DNA from: an uncultured Blautia sp.
GTDB taxonomy: Bacteria > Bacillota > Clostridia > Lachnospirales > Lachnospiraceae
Direction of reading: 5' to 3'
Assembly (NCBI RefSeq): GCF_947654165.1
Contig: NZ_CANTKB010000036.1
Coordinates: 1 to 30,614, forward strand
Length of the DNA stretch: 30,614 nucleotides
Both the position numbers and the translations under genes were made by a program. The notes below the pieces were generated by a model, which saw only the letters and a program-made list of their open reading frames with translations, had not been told where the DNA came from and made no database searches. Shown in pieces: positions 22,497-30,509 of the stretch. Within the stretch, counting starts at the first letter, position 1, and the number at the start of each line of letters is the position of its first letter.

Positions 22497-24041
22497 TTGA
22501 AAAGAGAAACCGTTATAGTACTGGACTTTGGTGGTCAGTATAATCAATTGATCGCAAGGCGTGTACGTGAGTGTAATGTATACTGCGAAATTTATTCTTA
22601 TAAGACAGATATCGAAAAGATCAAAGAAATTCAGCCAAAGGGAATTATTTTTACCGGAGGCCCAAACAGTGTTTATCTTCCGGATTCTCCAACATATTCA
22701 GAAGAAATTTTTCAGTTAGGAATTCCGGTTCTTGGTATCTGCTATGGTTCTCAGCTTATGATGCACCTTTTAGGCGGCAAGGTGGAGAAGGCTCCTGTCA
22801 GAGAATATGGAAAAATTGAAGTGACGGTTGATCAGAACTCCAAACTTTTCCAGAATGTATCGGAAAAAACCATCTGCTGGATGAGTCATAATGATTATAT
22901 TTCACAGGTAGCACCTGGATTTGAGGTTTGTGCACACACTGCTGACTGTCCTGCAGCAGCAGTAGAAAATGCGGAAAAAAGTCTGTATGCGACTCAGTTT
23001 CATCCGGAAGTGCTTCACACACAGGAAGGAAAAACCATGCTTTCCAACTTTGTGTATAACATTTGCCAGTGTTCCGGTGATTGGAAAATGGATTCCTTTG
23101 TGGAAGAATCCATTGCTGCGATTCGTCAAAAAGTAGGAAACGGAAAAGTCCTCTGTGCACTTTCCGGTGGTGTGGATTCCTCTGTGGCAGCCGTTATGAT
23201 GTCAAAGGCAGTTGGAAATCAGCTTACCTGTGTGTTTGTAGATCACGGTCTTCTCCGTAAAAACGAAGGAGATGAAGTTGAGGCTGTTTTCGGCCCCAAT
23301 GGTTCTTACGATTTGAATTTCATTCGTGTCAATGCTCAGGAGCGATTCTATGAAAAACTGAAAGGTGTGGAAGAACCTGAGAAAAAACGTAAAATCATTG
23401 GTGAAGAATTTATCCGTGTTTTTGAAGAAGAAGCAAAGAAAATCGGTGCGGTAGACTTCTTAGTACAGGGAACCATTTATCCTGATGTGGTGGAGAGCGG
23501 TGTAGGCGGAGAGTCTACGGTAATCAAATCTCACCACAATGTAGGCGGTCTTCCGGATTATGTTGATTTTAAAGAAATTATAGAACCTCTTCGCAACCTG
23601 TTTAAAGACGAAGTACGTCAGGCAGGTCTTGAAATGGGGATTCCGGAGTATCTGGTATTCCGTCAGCCATTCCCGGGACCGGGGCTTGGAGTCCGTATCA
23701 TCGGAGAGGTAACGGCAGAAAAAGTACGCATGGTTCAGGATGCAGATGCCATCTGGAGAGAAGAGATCGCCAGGGCTGGTCTGGATAAAGAACTTGGTCA
23801 GTATTTTGCGGCACTTACCAATATGCGTTCTGTAGGTGTAATGGGAGATGAGAGGACTTATGACTATGCGGTGGCTTTGAGAGCAGTTACCACCACGGAT
23901 TTTATGACTGCTGAGAGTGCCGACATTCCATGGGAAGTCATTGGAAAGACAACCAGCAGAATTGTAAATGAAGTCAAGCATGTGAATCGAGTGTTATACG
24001 ATTGTACAGGAAAACCGCCTGCGACGATAGAGTTTGAATAA
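22497..24041 (+). CDS. guaA: GMP synthase (glutamine-hydrolysing)
   Basis: 514 residues; converts XMP to GMP with ATP and glutamine. The class I amidotransferase domain has Cys82 in GICYGSQ and His169/Glu171 in QFHPE. The ATP-pyrophosphatase domain has SGGVDSS at 223-229. The C-terminal dimerisation domain ends in the usual PPATIEFE. The TTG start is set by AGGAGG ten bases upstream and by alignment of the family N-terminus. The 3' end of guaA is a known integration hotspot, and the mobilizable element begins directly after it. The gene end looks normal, so insertion preserved it. Confidence 0.97.
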   Translation: MKRETVIVLDFGGQYNQLIARRVRECNVYCEIYSYKTDIEKIKEIQPKGIIFTGGPNSVYLPDSPTYSEEIFQLGIPVLGICYGSQLMMHLLGGKVEKAPVREYGKIEVTVDQNSKLFQNVSEKTICWMSHNDYISQVAPGFEVCAHTADCPAAAVENAEKSLYATQFHPEVLHTQEGKTMLSNFVYNICQCSGDWKMDSFVEESIAAIRQKVGNGKVLCALSGGVDSSVAAVMMSKAVGNQLTCVFVDHGLLRKNEGDEVEAVFGPNGSYDLNFIRVNAQERFYEKLKGVEEPEKKRKIIGEEFIRVFEEEAKKIGAVDFLVQGTIYPDVVESGVGGESTVIKSHHNVGGLPDYVDFKEIIEPLRNLFKDEVRQAGLEMGIPEYLVFRQPFPGPGLGVRIIGEVTAEKVRMVQDADAIWREEIARAGLDKELGQYFAALTNMRSVGVMGDERTYDYAVALRAVTTTDFMTAESADIPWEVIGKTTSRIVNEVKHVNRVLYDCTGKPPATIEFE

Positions 24042-24099
24042 TGAAAAAAATCTGAGAACCCGCATAAACAGGGCGCTTGAGGGGCGTCAAGGTTCTATT

Positions 24100-24165
24100 T
24101 GATAACAAAATGATAACACTGGATATTTTGGTATTATTTATCAGGTATCCTGTGGTTATCAGGTA
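24100..24165 (+). repeat. Candidate integrase arm-type binding sites
   Basis: TGATAACA occurs twice (24100-24107, 24111-24118) and TTATCAGGTA twice (24138-24147, 24156-24165). The two pairs are related by inversion around TGATAA/TTATCA. Paired short repeats close to the attachment end are typical of arm sites for tyrosine integrases with a small N-terminal arm-binding domain, as here. Confidence 0.55.
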
Positions 24166-24182
24166 ATATGTGTGAAACCGAC

Positions 24183-24232
24183 AAAAAAGGTCTTACTGAA
24201 TTGAGTGAAATCAATTTGGTAAGGCCTTTTTT
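24183..24232. terminator. Bidirectional terminator between guaA side and XRE gene
   Basis: A stem of about 22 pairs runs from AAAAAAGGTCTTACTGAATT to its partner ending in AAGGCCTTTTTT, with wobble pairs but no real mismatch and a short loop. A and T tracts on both sides let it work both ways, between the end of the guaA side and the converging XRE gene. Confidence 0.85.
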
Positions 24233-24241
24233 CGTTGGTTT

Positions 24242-24691
24242 TTATTTTGTTGTTTTGGGGTAATTGTACCGCCACTGGTCATATTCTTCCTTGGTAATTT
24301 CTCCGGATTTTAGTTTTTCTGCCTGTTCCTGCCATGCATGGAACATATCAAACATAGAAAGGTAGGTGGTTCCCTTGGATTTATCTAACCGGAGGCAGAG
24401 TTCTCCGTCAATCTCTCCGATATGAAGTCCGTAAAGATCTTCTAATGTAAATAAGGTGTGCATCAGTCCTACATAACTGTCAATGTCTGGGACTGCCAGT
24501 GCATGGGGAGATACATCAAAAATGTCAGCTAAGGCATTCAGATAGTTTTCTTTCGGGCTGCGTGCCCCTTTTTCGTACTGTGCAATGCGGACATCAGCCT
24601 GAGATTCGCTGAATCCCAGCTGCTGACCTAAATATTTCTGCGTGAATCCACGCAGAAGTCGGAAATGGTGAATTCTTTCTCCTATTGCCAT
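24242..24691 (-). CDS. XRE-family transcriptional regulator of the element
   Basis: 149 residues from the ATG (MAIGERIHHFRLLRGF), seven bases after AGGAG; an ATG two codons earlier is too close to that site. An N-terminal helix-turn-helix (about 5-65, with a slightly extended loop SESQADVRIAQYEKG) precedes a C-terminal domain of unknown fold. It is divergent from the excisionase-integrase operon, and the 180-base gap holds several copies of a TATAC/GTATA inverted repeat. It most likely represses both directions, the usual control of element excision. Confidence 0.88.
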   Translation of the reverse strand: MAIGERIHHFRLLRGFTQKYLGQQLGFSESQADVRIAQYEKGARSPKENYLNALADIFDVSPHALAVPDIDSYVGLMHTLFTLEDLYGLHIGEIDGELCLRLDKSKGTTYLSMFDMFHAWQEQAEKLKSGEITKEEYDQWRYNYPKTTK

Positions 24692-24736
24692 ATTCATTCT
24701 CCTGTCTGTCTATTGATAAATTGAGTATAGCATATA

Positions 24737-24847
24737 TGTATAGTACAGACAAGGCGAAACCATACAAAAAAGTATAGAATTTTATTTTAAAACACTTGAC
24801 CAATACAAAAAAGTATAGTATCATGCAGACTATACAGAAATGTATAG
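24737..24847. promoter_or_regulatory. Array of XRE-type operators in the divergent region
   Basis: ATACAAAAAAGTAT occurs twice (24762-24775 and 24803-24816), and CTATACAGAAATGTATAG is a perfect 7+7 inverted repeat (24830-24847). A half site, TGTATAG, is at 24737-24743. The spacings are about 41 and 30 bases. The second copy lies inside the promoter spacer and the third just after the -10 box, ideal for repression of the xis-int operon. Confidence 0.75.
24796..24824 (+). promoter_or_regulatory. Promoter of the excisionase-integrase operon
   Basis: TTGACC (24796-24801), 17 bases, TATCAT (24819-24824). It is embedded in the operator array. Confidence 0.75.
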
Positions 24848-24871
24848 TGCAAACAAAGGAGGGATTTTACA

Positions 24872-25066
24872 ATGAGTAAAATGTTTATGAATGTAAAAGA
24901 GGTCATGGAAGTTCTGGAGGTATCGGAATCCTATGCTTATAAGCTGATGAAGAGACTGAACAGGGAATTACAGGCGATGGGATGTCAGACAATCGCAGGA
25001 AAAGTTGACCGGAAGTATTTTTACGAGCAGTTTTATGGAACAAGATCGAACGATGGGAGGAATTAG
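24872..25066 (+). CDS. Excisionase-like helix-turn-helix protein
   Basis: 64 residues, starting after a strong AAAGGAGGG. NVKEVMEVLEVSESYAYKLM (about residues 7-26) is a MerR/Xis-like winged-helix start, and a basic C-terminal part follows. It lies two bases before the integrase gene, the usual place for an excisionase in these elements. It probably directs the integrase toward excision. Confidence 0.75.
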   Translation: MSKMFMNVKEVMEVLEVSESYAYKLMKRLNRELQAMGCQTIAGKVDRKYFYEQFYGTRSNDGRN

Positions 25067-25068
25067 GA

Positions 25069-26184
25069 ATGGCAATTTACAAGAATGAAAGCAATAACAC
25101 TTGGTACGTCATGGCAAGGTATCAGGATTGGACCGGTGAACGTAAGCAGAAATGCAAAAGAGGATTTGCGACGAAAAGGGAAGCTGCACAGTGGGAGCAG
25201 CAGTTCATCCTGCAGAAGAAAGCCAGCATGGATATGGAACTGGAGAGCTTCTGCAAATTATATGAGGAAGATGTGAGACCAAGGCTGAAAAAGAGTACCT
25301 GGCTCACAAAAGAAAATATTATCAAGTCCAAGATTTTACCGTATCTGGGAAAAAGAAAGGTATCGGAAATTACCGCAAAGGATGTTCTGGACTGGCATAA
25401 TGAACTTCGCAAATTGACAAGCCGGAGGGGAAAACCCTTATCCCCTACTTATCTGAAAACGATTCATGGACAGTTGAGTACAATTTTCAATCATGCGATC
25501 AAATTTTATGATCTTAGTACAAATCCGGCAAGGAAAGCGGGCACAATCGGTTCGGAGGAAAGTAAGGAAATGCTCTTCTGGACAAAGGCAGAGTATAAGC
25601 AATTCTCGGAAGAAATGATGGATAAACCTCTTTCCTATTATGCGTTCCAGTTGCTTTACTGGTGTGGAATCAGATCCGGGGAGCTTTTGGCTCTAACTCC
25701 TGCGGACTTCAATTTCCAGAAGAGAACGCTGCGGATTAACAAATCTTATCAGCGTTTAAAAGGAGAAGATGTGATTAGCACGCCAAAGACAAAGAACAGT
25801 ATCCGTACTGTAACTATGCCGAAGTTTCTATGTGACGAAATGCAGGATTGTCTGAAGTTATATTACAGCCTGCAGCCGGATGACCGTATTTTCCCGGTAA
25901 CAAAGTATTATTTGAACCATGAAATGGAAAGAGGATGCAAAGCAAGCGGTGTGAAAAAAATCCGTGTGCATGATCTTCGGCATAGCCATGTCTCTTTGCT
26001 GATTAACATGGGTTACACTGCACTGGCAATCGGGAAAAGGGTTGGGCATTTAGCGGAAAAAATTACTTACCGGTATGCACATTTGTTTCCGTCTGTACAG
26101 CAGGATATGGCAGATCAGCTGGATGTAGAAAATATGAATGAAGAATCAAATGATAGGGAAGGAGGACTTGCGTATGTCAGCTAA
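25069..26184 (+). CDS. Tyrosine integrase
   Basis: 371 residues. The N-terminal arm-binding domain (about 1-55, WYVMARYQDWTGERKQKCKR) resembles the AP2-like domain of Tn916-type integrases. A SAM-like core-binding domain (about 60-150) and a catalytic domain with R202 (GIRSGEL), H301 and R304 (HDLRH) and nucleophile Y336 (RYAHL) follow. All key residues are present, so it should be active. It integrates the element next to guaA. The ribosome site is GGGAGG. The gene end overlaps the next start. Confidence 0.93.
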   Translation: MAIYKNESNNTWYVMARYQDWTGERKQKCKRGFATKREAAQWEQQFILQKKASMDMELESFCKLYEEDVRPRLKKSTWLTKENIIKSKILPYLGKRKVSEITAKDVLDWHNELRKLTSRRGKPLSPTYLKTIHGQLSTIFNHAIKFYDLSTNPARKAGTIGSEESKEMLFWTKAEYKQFSEEMMDKPLSYYAFQLLYWCGIRSGELLALTPADFNFQKRTLRINKSYQRLKGEDVISTPKTKNSIRTVTMPKFLCDEMQDCLKLYYSLQPDDRIFPVTKYYLNHEMERGCKASGVKKIRVHDLRHSHVSLLINMGYTALAIGKRVGHLAEKITYRYAHLFPSVQQDMADQLDVENMNEESNDREGGLAYVS

Positions 26185-26494
26185 ATGTCTGGATAAACAG
26201 GGACGATGGAGAAATAAAACGGTAGCGTTTCGGGTATCACCGGAGGAGAATGAACTTCTGGAAACGGCAGTCAGATTATCCGGTCTGACCAAACAGGATT
26301 ATATTATCCGAAGATTGCAGGAAAAAGAGGTTGTAGTGACAGGAAATCCGAGAGTGTATAAAGCGTTGAAAAATGAGCTTGCAAAGGTTCTGAATGAGCT
26401 GAAACGTCTGAAAAAGGGTGATAATGTGCCGGAGGATTTACTGGAAGTGATCCGGCTGATCACAATCACGATGAATGGCATGAAGGAAGAATAG
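26174..26494 (+). CDS. Relaxosome-like ribbon-helix-helix protein (MobC type)
   Basis: 106 residues from the ATG at 26174, after GGAAGGAGG inside the integrase gene; an upstream in-frame ATG (26138) lacks a site. The N-terminal half (KTVAFRVSPEENELLETAVR, then SGLTKQDYI) is a ribbon-helix-helix fold, and the C-terminal helices are typical of plasmid mobilization accessory proteins. It probably binds the oriT region and helps the MobV relaxase, although it could also be an element regulator. It overlaps the integrase gene by 11 bases. Confidence 0.7.
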   Translation: MSAKCLDKQGRWRNKTVAFRVSPEENELLETAVRLSGLTKQDYIIRRLQEKEVVVTGNPRVYKALKNELAKVLNELKRLKKGDNVPEDLLEVIRLITITMNGMKEE

Positions 26495-26499
26495 AAAAA

Positions 26500-26529
26500 G
26501 CCTTTAAGTGTCGGCAAACACCTAAAGGC
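26500..26529 (+). terminator. Strong hairpin after the relaxosome-like gene
   Basis: GCCTTTAAGTGT (26500-26511) pairs with ACACCTAAAGGC (26518-26529) with one mismatch, loop CGGCAA. No clear T tract follows, so it may be an RNA-processing or control structure ahead of the RepA-like gene rather than a terminator. Confidence 0.5.
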
Positions 26530-26619
26530 AGGGATTTGGTAGAATACTCACCCAAAAACTTTCTATGGGTATTCTATCAAAATCTCCGCTTCCTTTCAAC
26601 GGGAAAATAAGGAGGAACG

Positions 26620-27687
26620 ATGGAAACGAACAAAGTAGAGATAAAGAAAACAGAAATAAAAAGAATGGAGCCGGATCTGAAGCTAATCAATATGGAAACG
26701 GTGGAGGTAGAGCAGATTGAATGGCTGTTTTACCCGTTTATCCCTTTTGGGAAGGTAACGATTATTCAGGGAGATCCCGGTGAGGGCAAGACCACTATGG
26801 TGCTTCAGATCATTGCAAAATTGACCAAGGGAGAAAAGATTCTTCCTGTGCTGGAAAAGGTAACAGAAGTAAATGATGGAGCAGAAATGGCTTCTGATTC
26901 TGATGTGAAATTATCGGAAAGTCCAATAGAGCCTGTGAATGTCATTTATCAGACTGCAGAGGATGGGCTGGGCGATACGATTAAGCCGAGGATTTTGGCG
27001 GCTGGTGCAGACTGTTCCAGAGTATTGGTCATTGATGACCGGGAGCAGCCACTTACTATGCTGGATATCCGGCTGGAGGAAGCTATTGTACAGACGAAAG
27101 CTCGTCTGGTGGTTTTAGACCCGATACAGGGGTTCCTTGGTGCAGAGGTGGATATGCACCGAGCAAATGAAATACGTCCGTTGATGAAACGTGTAGCGGT
27201 GCTTGCAGAGAAATATCACTGTGCAATTATTCTGATCGGTCACATGAACAAAAACAGCAACGGAAAGTCTTCCTATCGTGGCTTAGGTTCTATAGATTTT
27301 CAGGCGGCAGCCAGAAGTGTGCTGATTGTTGGGAGAATTAAAGATGAACCGGAAATCCGTGTGGTATGTCATGTGAAAAGTTCCCTTGCACCGGAAGGAA
27401 AGTCCATAGCATTCCGTCTGGATAAGGAGACGGGTTTTGAATGGATTGGGGAATACGACATCAGCGCAGATGATCTGCTCAGTGGTGACAGCAGAGGGCA
27501 AAAAAGCCGGAAAGCGAAAGAGTTCTTGCTGGAGATATTGGCTAACGGTGGTATGGCTCAGAAAAAGATTGAAGAAGAAGCTGAAAGGCGTGGGATAAAG
27601 AAGAAAACACTGCGAAATGCAAAACTGGAACTGGAGATTGATTCTGTAAAACGAGGAAATCAATGGTTCTGGATGCTGTCAGAATAA
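26620..27687 (+). CDS. RepA-like hexameric helicase / AAA ATPase
   Basis: 355 residues. A RecA-like core carries Walker A GDPGEGKTT (51-59), a YQTAEDGLGDT segment (110-120), Walker B LVVLD ending at D167, and IGHMNKNSNGKSSYRGLG (about 208-225). This is the RepA/DnaB-like helicase group (RSF1010 RepA relatives) found in integrative elements, where it may support replication of the excised form. The C-terminal 60 residues look like a winged helix. AAGGAGG precedes the ATG. Confidence 0.85.
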   Translation: METNKVEIKKTEIKRMEPDLKLINMETVEVEQIEWLFYPFIPFGKVTIIQGDPGEGKTTMVLQIIAKLTKGEKILPVLEKVTEVNDGAEMASDSDVKLSESPIEPVNVIYQTAEDGLGDTIKPRILAAGADCSRVLVIDDREQPLTMLDIRLEEAIVQTKARLVVLDPIQGFLGAEVDMHRANEIRPLMKRVAVLAEKYHCAIILIGHMNKNSNGKSSYRGLGSIDFQAAARSVLIVGRIKDEPEIRVVCHVKSSLAPEGKSIAFRLDKETGFEWIGEYDISADDLLSGDSRGQKSRKAKEFLLEILANGGMAQKKIEEEAERRGIKKKTLRNAKLELEIDSVKRGNQWFWMLSE

Positions 27688-27697
27688 AAGGAAGATG

Positions 27698-27733
27698 GCA
27701 AGATGACTATTTCTTAAGAACAGGGCATCTTGC
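27698..27733 (+). other. Leader hairpin before the 77-residue gene
   Basis: GCAAGATG (27698-27705) pairs perfectly with CATCTTGC (27726-27733). The hairpin ends twenty bases before the start codon, just upstream of the GAAAGGAGC ribosome site. It may be a weak terminator or a translation-control element. Confidence 0.4.
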
Positions 27734-27753
27734 TACCTTGAAAGGAGCAAGAA

Positions 27754-27987
27754 ATGAAGAATGTACAGATTCCAAAGGAATTATTTATGAAACTGCTTCG
27801 GTATCATCTGCTTGACGATGATAGTTGCACGGAAGAAGTGAAAAACGAATTGGAGCAGAAAATGAATGCTATGGTGGAACGGGAATTATATACGAGATCC
27901 AAAACTGCCCCGACGGAGGAGGAACGGGAAAAAGCCCGGCAGGAATATCTGGACAGGCGTGGAATACCGGAGTTCTTCCGTTGGTAG
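27754..27987 (+). CDS. Conserved small protein of mobilizable elements
   Basis: 77 residues, charged and helical: MKNVQIPKELFMKLLRYHLL, then an acidic stretch and TAPTEEEREKARQEYLDRRG. Near-identical small proteins are common in Lachnospiraceae integrative elements, with no assigned function. AAAGGAGC precedes the ATG. A longer frame overlapping it in another phase (27866-28126) is probably spurious. Confidence 0.7.
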   Translation: MKNVQIPKELFMKLLRYHLLDDDSCTEEVKNELEQKMNAMVERELYTRSKTAPTEEEREKARQEYLDRRGIPEFFRW

Positions 27988-28000
27988 TTCTTTTCTGACT

Positions 28001-28036
28001 ACGATAGGACAGGGGCGTGGCACGCTCCTGTATCGT
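28001..28036 (+). other. Long inverted repeat between small genes
   Basis: Outer arms ACGAT/ATCGT enclose ACAGG/CCTGT and GCGTG/CACGC, giving a hairpin of about 15 pairs with one single-base loop and small bulges. There is no T tract. It could be a transcript-end structure or a protein-binding site. The rest of 27988-28162 shows no gene that I can support. Confidence 0.5.
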
Positions 28037-28162
28037 TGGCGGACAAGGAAAAGCAGCAGATGTGAAGACGGAAGTTTTTGGCATTGCGGAAAGGGAGCCC
28101 TGTTTCAGGGCATCCTTAGCGAGTGATTTTGAGTTTAATCCGATTGGAAAGGGGACTGGAAA

Positions 28163-28390
28163 ATGAGAGAAGGGAGGCTTGGTTACAACAGCAGCAACGG
28201 AAGATACGGTATCTTGTCATCGGACTTATGGATTGATACCGGATTGCACTGTGGGGAATGCCTGGAAGTGCTGGTAGATGATAAGTGGGTGCCGACCAGA
28301 ATGGAAATGAATCTAGCAAGGGAATGGTATCTGGTGGGAACACCGTACTGTGGAGATCTGGAATATGTTCGGGCGAGAATACCAGAATAA
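28163..28390 (+). CDS. DUF5348-like small protein
   Basis: 75 residues with many aromatic and Gly residues: GRLGYNSSNGRYGILSSDLW, then LHCGECLEVLVDDKWVPTRM and a C-terminal YLVGTPYCGDLEYVRARIP. This fits the DUF5348 family, a beta-rich protein of unknown function that accompanies relaxase genes in these elements. GAAAGGGGA lies before the ATG. Confidence 0.75.
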   Translation: MREGRLGYNSSNGRYGILSSDLWIDTGLHCGECLEVLVDDKWVPTRMEMNLAREWYLVGTPYCGDLEYVRARIPE

Positions 28391-28419
28391 ATCAGTCAGA
28401 CGAGTAACGCAGAAGCAAT

Positions 28420-28575
28420 CCGACCAACGGGAGGTATAGGTTTTCGCTCCGCTCCGGTCGGTGCAGAACAGACGTCCCCCGGACGTCTTGCACCCCCGCA
28501 GGGCGCAAGGGTACTTTTGATGGACGGTACGGCTGTCGAAAGTGCTTTTGCGTTACTTTTGACAAAAGTAACAAA
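28420..28575 (+). other. Candidate oriT / relaxosome region
   Basis: The 287 bases before the relaxase hold no gene but a cluster of perfect inverted repeats: AGACGTCC with GGACGTCT (28470-28488), CTTGC-CCC with GGG-GCAAG (28487-28509), and GTTACTTTTG with CAAAAGTAAC (28552-28572). CCGACC with GGTCGG spans 28420-28461. The G+C content is clearly higher than in the surroundings. Position directly upstream of the MobV gene and this repeat density fit a transfer origin; the nic site is not identified. Confidence 0.6.
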
Positions 28576-28677
28576 ACCGCCGTATCCGGCGAAGATTTCT
28601 TATAACTGCTATGACTGGCGTAAATACAAATTATGTGCCATATCTGGCACTGGTTTCAGAAAGTGAGGTGAGGCAAT

Positions 28678-30099
28678 ATGACGATGAAAAGAACTATCAG
28701 CGGTATGATCGGAGCGGGATCTCTTGCTCATAACAGACGAAATTTTATTGCAGAAAATGTAGATCCGGACAGAGTATATCTGAATATCTGCTATCAGAAT
28801 GAAAATTTAAAACAAGTATATAAGGAACTATTTGATGAATCGGTGGAACGTTATAATGTCGGAAAAAGGAAAGATCGGCAGATTGCAAATTATTATGAGA
28901 AGATCCGGCAGGGTAAGCAGGAAAAGCTGTTCCATGAAGTCATCTTTCAAATTGGAAATTGTGAAGATATGGCTGCTGGAACACCCGATGGGGAACTTGC
29001 AGTGAAGGTTCTGGATGAATATATACAGGATTTTCAGAAACGGAATCCGACACTGAGAGTATTTATCTGCTATTTGCATCAGGATGAAGCGACTCCACAT
29101 TTGCATGTTGATTTTGTACCCTATGTGACTGGTTGGAAAGGTAAAGGGATGGACACGAGGGTTTCACTGAAGCAGGCATTGAAAAGTCTGGGATTTCAGG
29201 GCGGAAACAAGCATGATACGGAGCTGAATCAGTGGATAAACCATGAAAAAGAAGTGCTTGCGGAGATTGCCAGGGAACATGGAATTGAATGGGAGCAGAA
29301 AGGCACCCATGAGGAACATCTGGACGTTTACAATTTTAAGAAGAAAGAGCGTAAAAAGGAAGTACAGGCACTGGAACAGGAAAAAGAGTATCTGACAGCA
29401 GAAAACGAAGGATTGACATCCCAGATTGCAGAAATCAAAGCCGAAATTAAAATGCTGGAAGAAGAAAAAAATCAGGCACAAAAAGATAAAGAGATGGCAG
29501 AACAGCGTGCAGAGAAAGCGGAAAAAGAATTGAAAAATTTGGAACAGCACAGAGGACAGTTACAGCCGATCATGGATTCTGTAAACAAGGAGTTAAGAGA
29601 GGTCGGAACAATTGAACTGTTATTGCCGGAAGCAGGACCATTGGAACGTGCAGCAACTTATCGAGATAAGAAAATAAAACCATTGTTTATCAAGATGAAA
29701 AATAAGATTGCTGCAATGGCTGCGCAGGTGAAAGAACTCGCCAAAGATGTGGACAACTGGAAACGTAAATATCAAAAGACAAAACAAGAATATAACGGTG
29801 TTCAGAGAGAACTGGATGATATGCGTAAAGAGAATCGTAAATTATTTGAAGAAAAGGAAATTTTACAGGGCGTTTCTGAAAGATATGATAGTGTGGTGCG
29901 TGTAATGGGAAAAGATACTGTAGATGCTGCTGTACAGCAGGATATTCAAAATCAGAAAGCATTGGAAGAAAAACGTCGAATGGAGCAAATGCCCAAAGGA
30001 AGCATTCGAGAAAGATTAGAATGGGGTGCTAAAAAGAGTGAGATAGATAATCAGAAACTTAAGAAAAATAAAACAAAATACAGAGGAATGGAGAGATAA
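28678..30099 (+). CDS. MobV-family relaxase (Mob/Pre)
   Basis: 473 residues. The N-terminal relaxase domain (about 1-215) carries the histidine triad HQDEATPHLH (H134, H141, H143, with D136/E137), the metal site of MobV relaxases, and early conserved SLAHNRRNF and FQIGN segments. A long coiled coil (about 220-420) follows, usual in this family. The protein nicks oriT and pilots the strand through a conjugation channel supplied by a helper element. GTGAGG precedes the first ATG; a second in-frame ATG is two codons on. It lies directly after the candidate oriT. Confidence 0.92.
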   Translation: MTMKRTISGMIGAGSLAHNRRNFIAENVDPDRVYLNICYQNENLKQVYKELFDESVERYNVGKRKDRQIANYYEKIRQGKQEKLFHEVIFQIGNCEDMAAGTPDGELAVKVLDEYIQDFQKRNPTLRVFICYLHQDEATPHLHVDFVPYVTGWKGKGMDTRVSLKQALKSLGFQGGNKHDTELNQWINHEKEVLAEIAREHGIEWEQKGTHEEHLDVYNFKKKERKKEVQALEQEKEYLTAENEGLTSQIAEIKAEIKMLEEEKNQAQKDKEMAEQRAEKAEKELKNLEQHRGQLQPIMDSVNKELREVGTIELLLPEAGPLERAATYRDKKIKPLFIKMKNKIAAMAAQVKELAKDVDNWKRKYQKTKQEYNGVQRELDDMRKENRKLFEEKEILQGVSERYDSVVRVMGKDTVDAAVQQDIQNQKALEEKRRMEQMPKGSIRERLEWGAKKSEIDNQKLKKNKTKYRGMER

Positions 30100-30100
30100 G

Positions 30101-30478
30101 ATGATGGAAAAACAGATTTATGATGAGAAAAACGGATTAGGCTACACACTACATGGAGACTACTATTTGCCGGATTTGGTATTGAATGAAGAAGAGCCGA
30201 CATATGGAAAATACGGAATGTTGCGGAAACAATATCTGAAAGAGTATAGACCAGCAAGATATCAGTGCCTGTTATTGACTGGAAAGCTGACTGAACATCT
30301 GAATCAGATTGATCGGGATGCAAGAGAGCAGGTCGAAATGTTAATGAAGCAGATGGCAGAAGAACAGAGTGTGACAGAAACATTGAAGATACGGGATCAG
30401 ATGAAGTGGGTCGGGTTGATGAATAATATCAGAACAAGTGCTGAAAAAATTGTACTGAAAGAGATAGTTTATATATAA
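30101..30478 (+). CDS. tnpV: TnpV-family transposon-encoded protein
   Basis: 125 residues. The N-terminus (LGYTLHGDYYLPDLVLNEEE, then GKYGMLRKQYLKEYRP) and the rest fit the TnpV family first seen in Tn4451-like elements, whose function is unknown. It starts one base after the relaxase stop region, with GGAGAG upstream. An alternative ATG lies one codon later. A following weak hairpin (30482-30507) probably ends this operon. Confidence 0.85.
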   Translation: MMEKQIYDEKNGLGYTLHGDYYLPDLVLNEEEPTYGKYGMLRKQYLKEYRPARYQCLLLTGKLTEHLNQIDRDAREQVEMLMKQMAEEQSVTETLKIRDQMKWVGLMNNIRTSAEKIVLKEIVYI

Positions 30479-30481
30479 GTT

Positions 30482-30509
30482 AAGAGGGCAGCCGAAAGGC
30501 GGCTCTTTG
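30482..30509 (+). terminator. Weak terminator after tnpV
   Basis: AAGAG (30482-30486) with CTCTT (30503-30507), and inner GCC-GAAA-GGC. The stable tetraloop helps, but the stem has an internal loop and few T follow. I see no gene in the remaining bases to 30614. Confidence 0.5.

Noticed and set aside
27866..28126. 86-residue frame overlapping the small conserved gene at 27754
   Set aside because: It is out of phase with a well-supported gene, has an Arg/Gly/Ser-rich composition typical of shadow frames, and runs through a hairpin.
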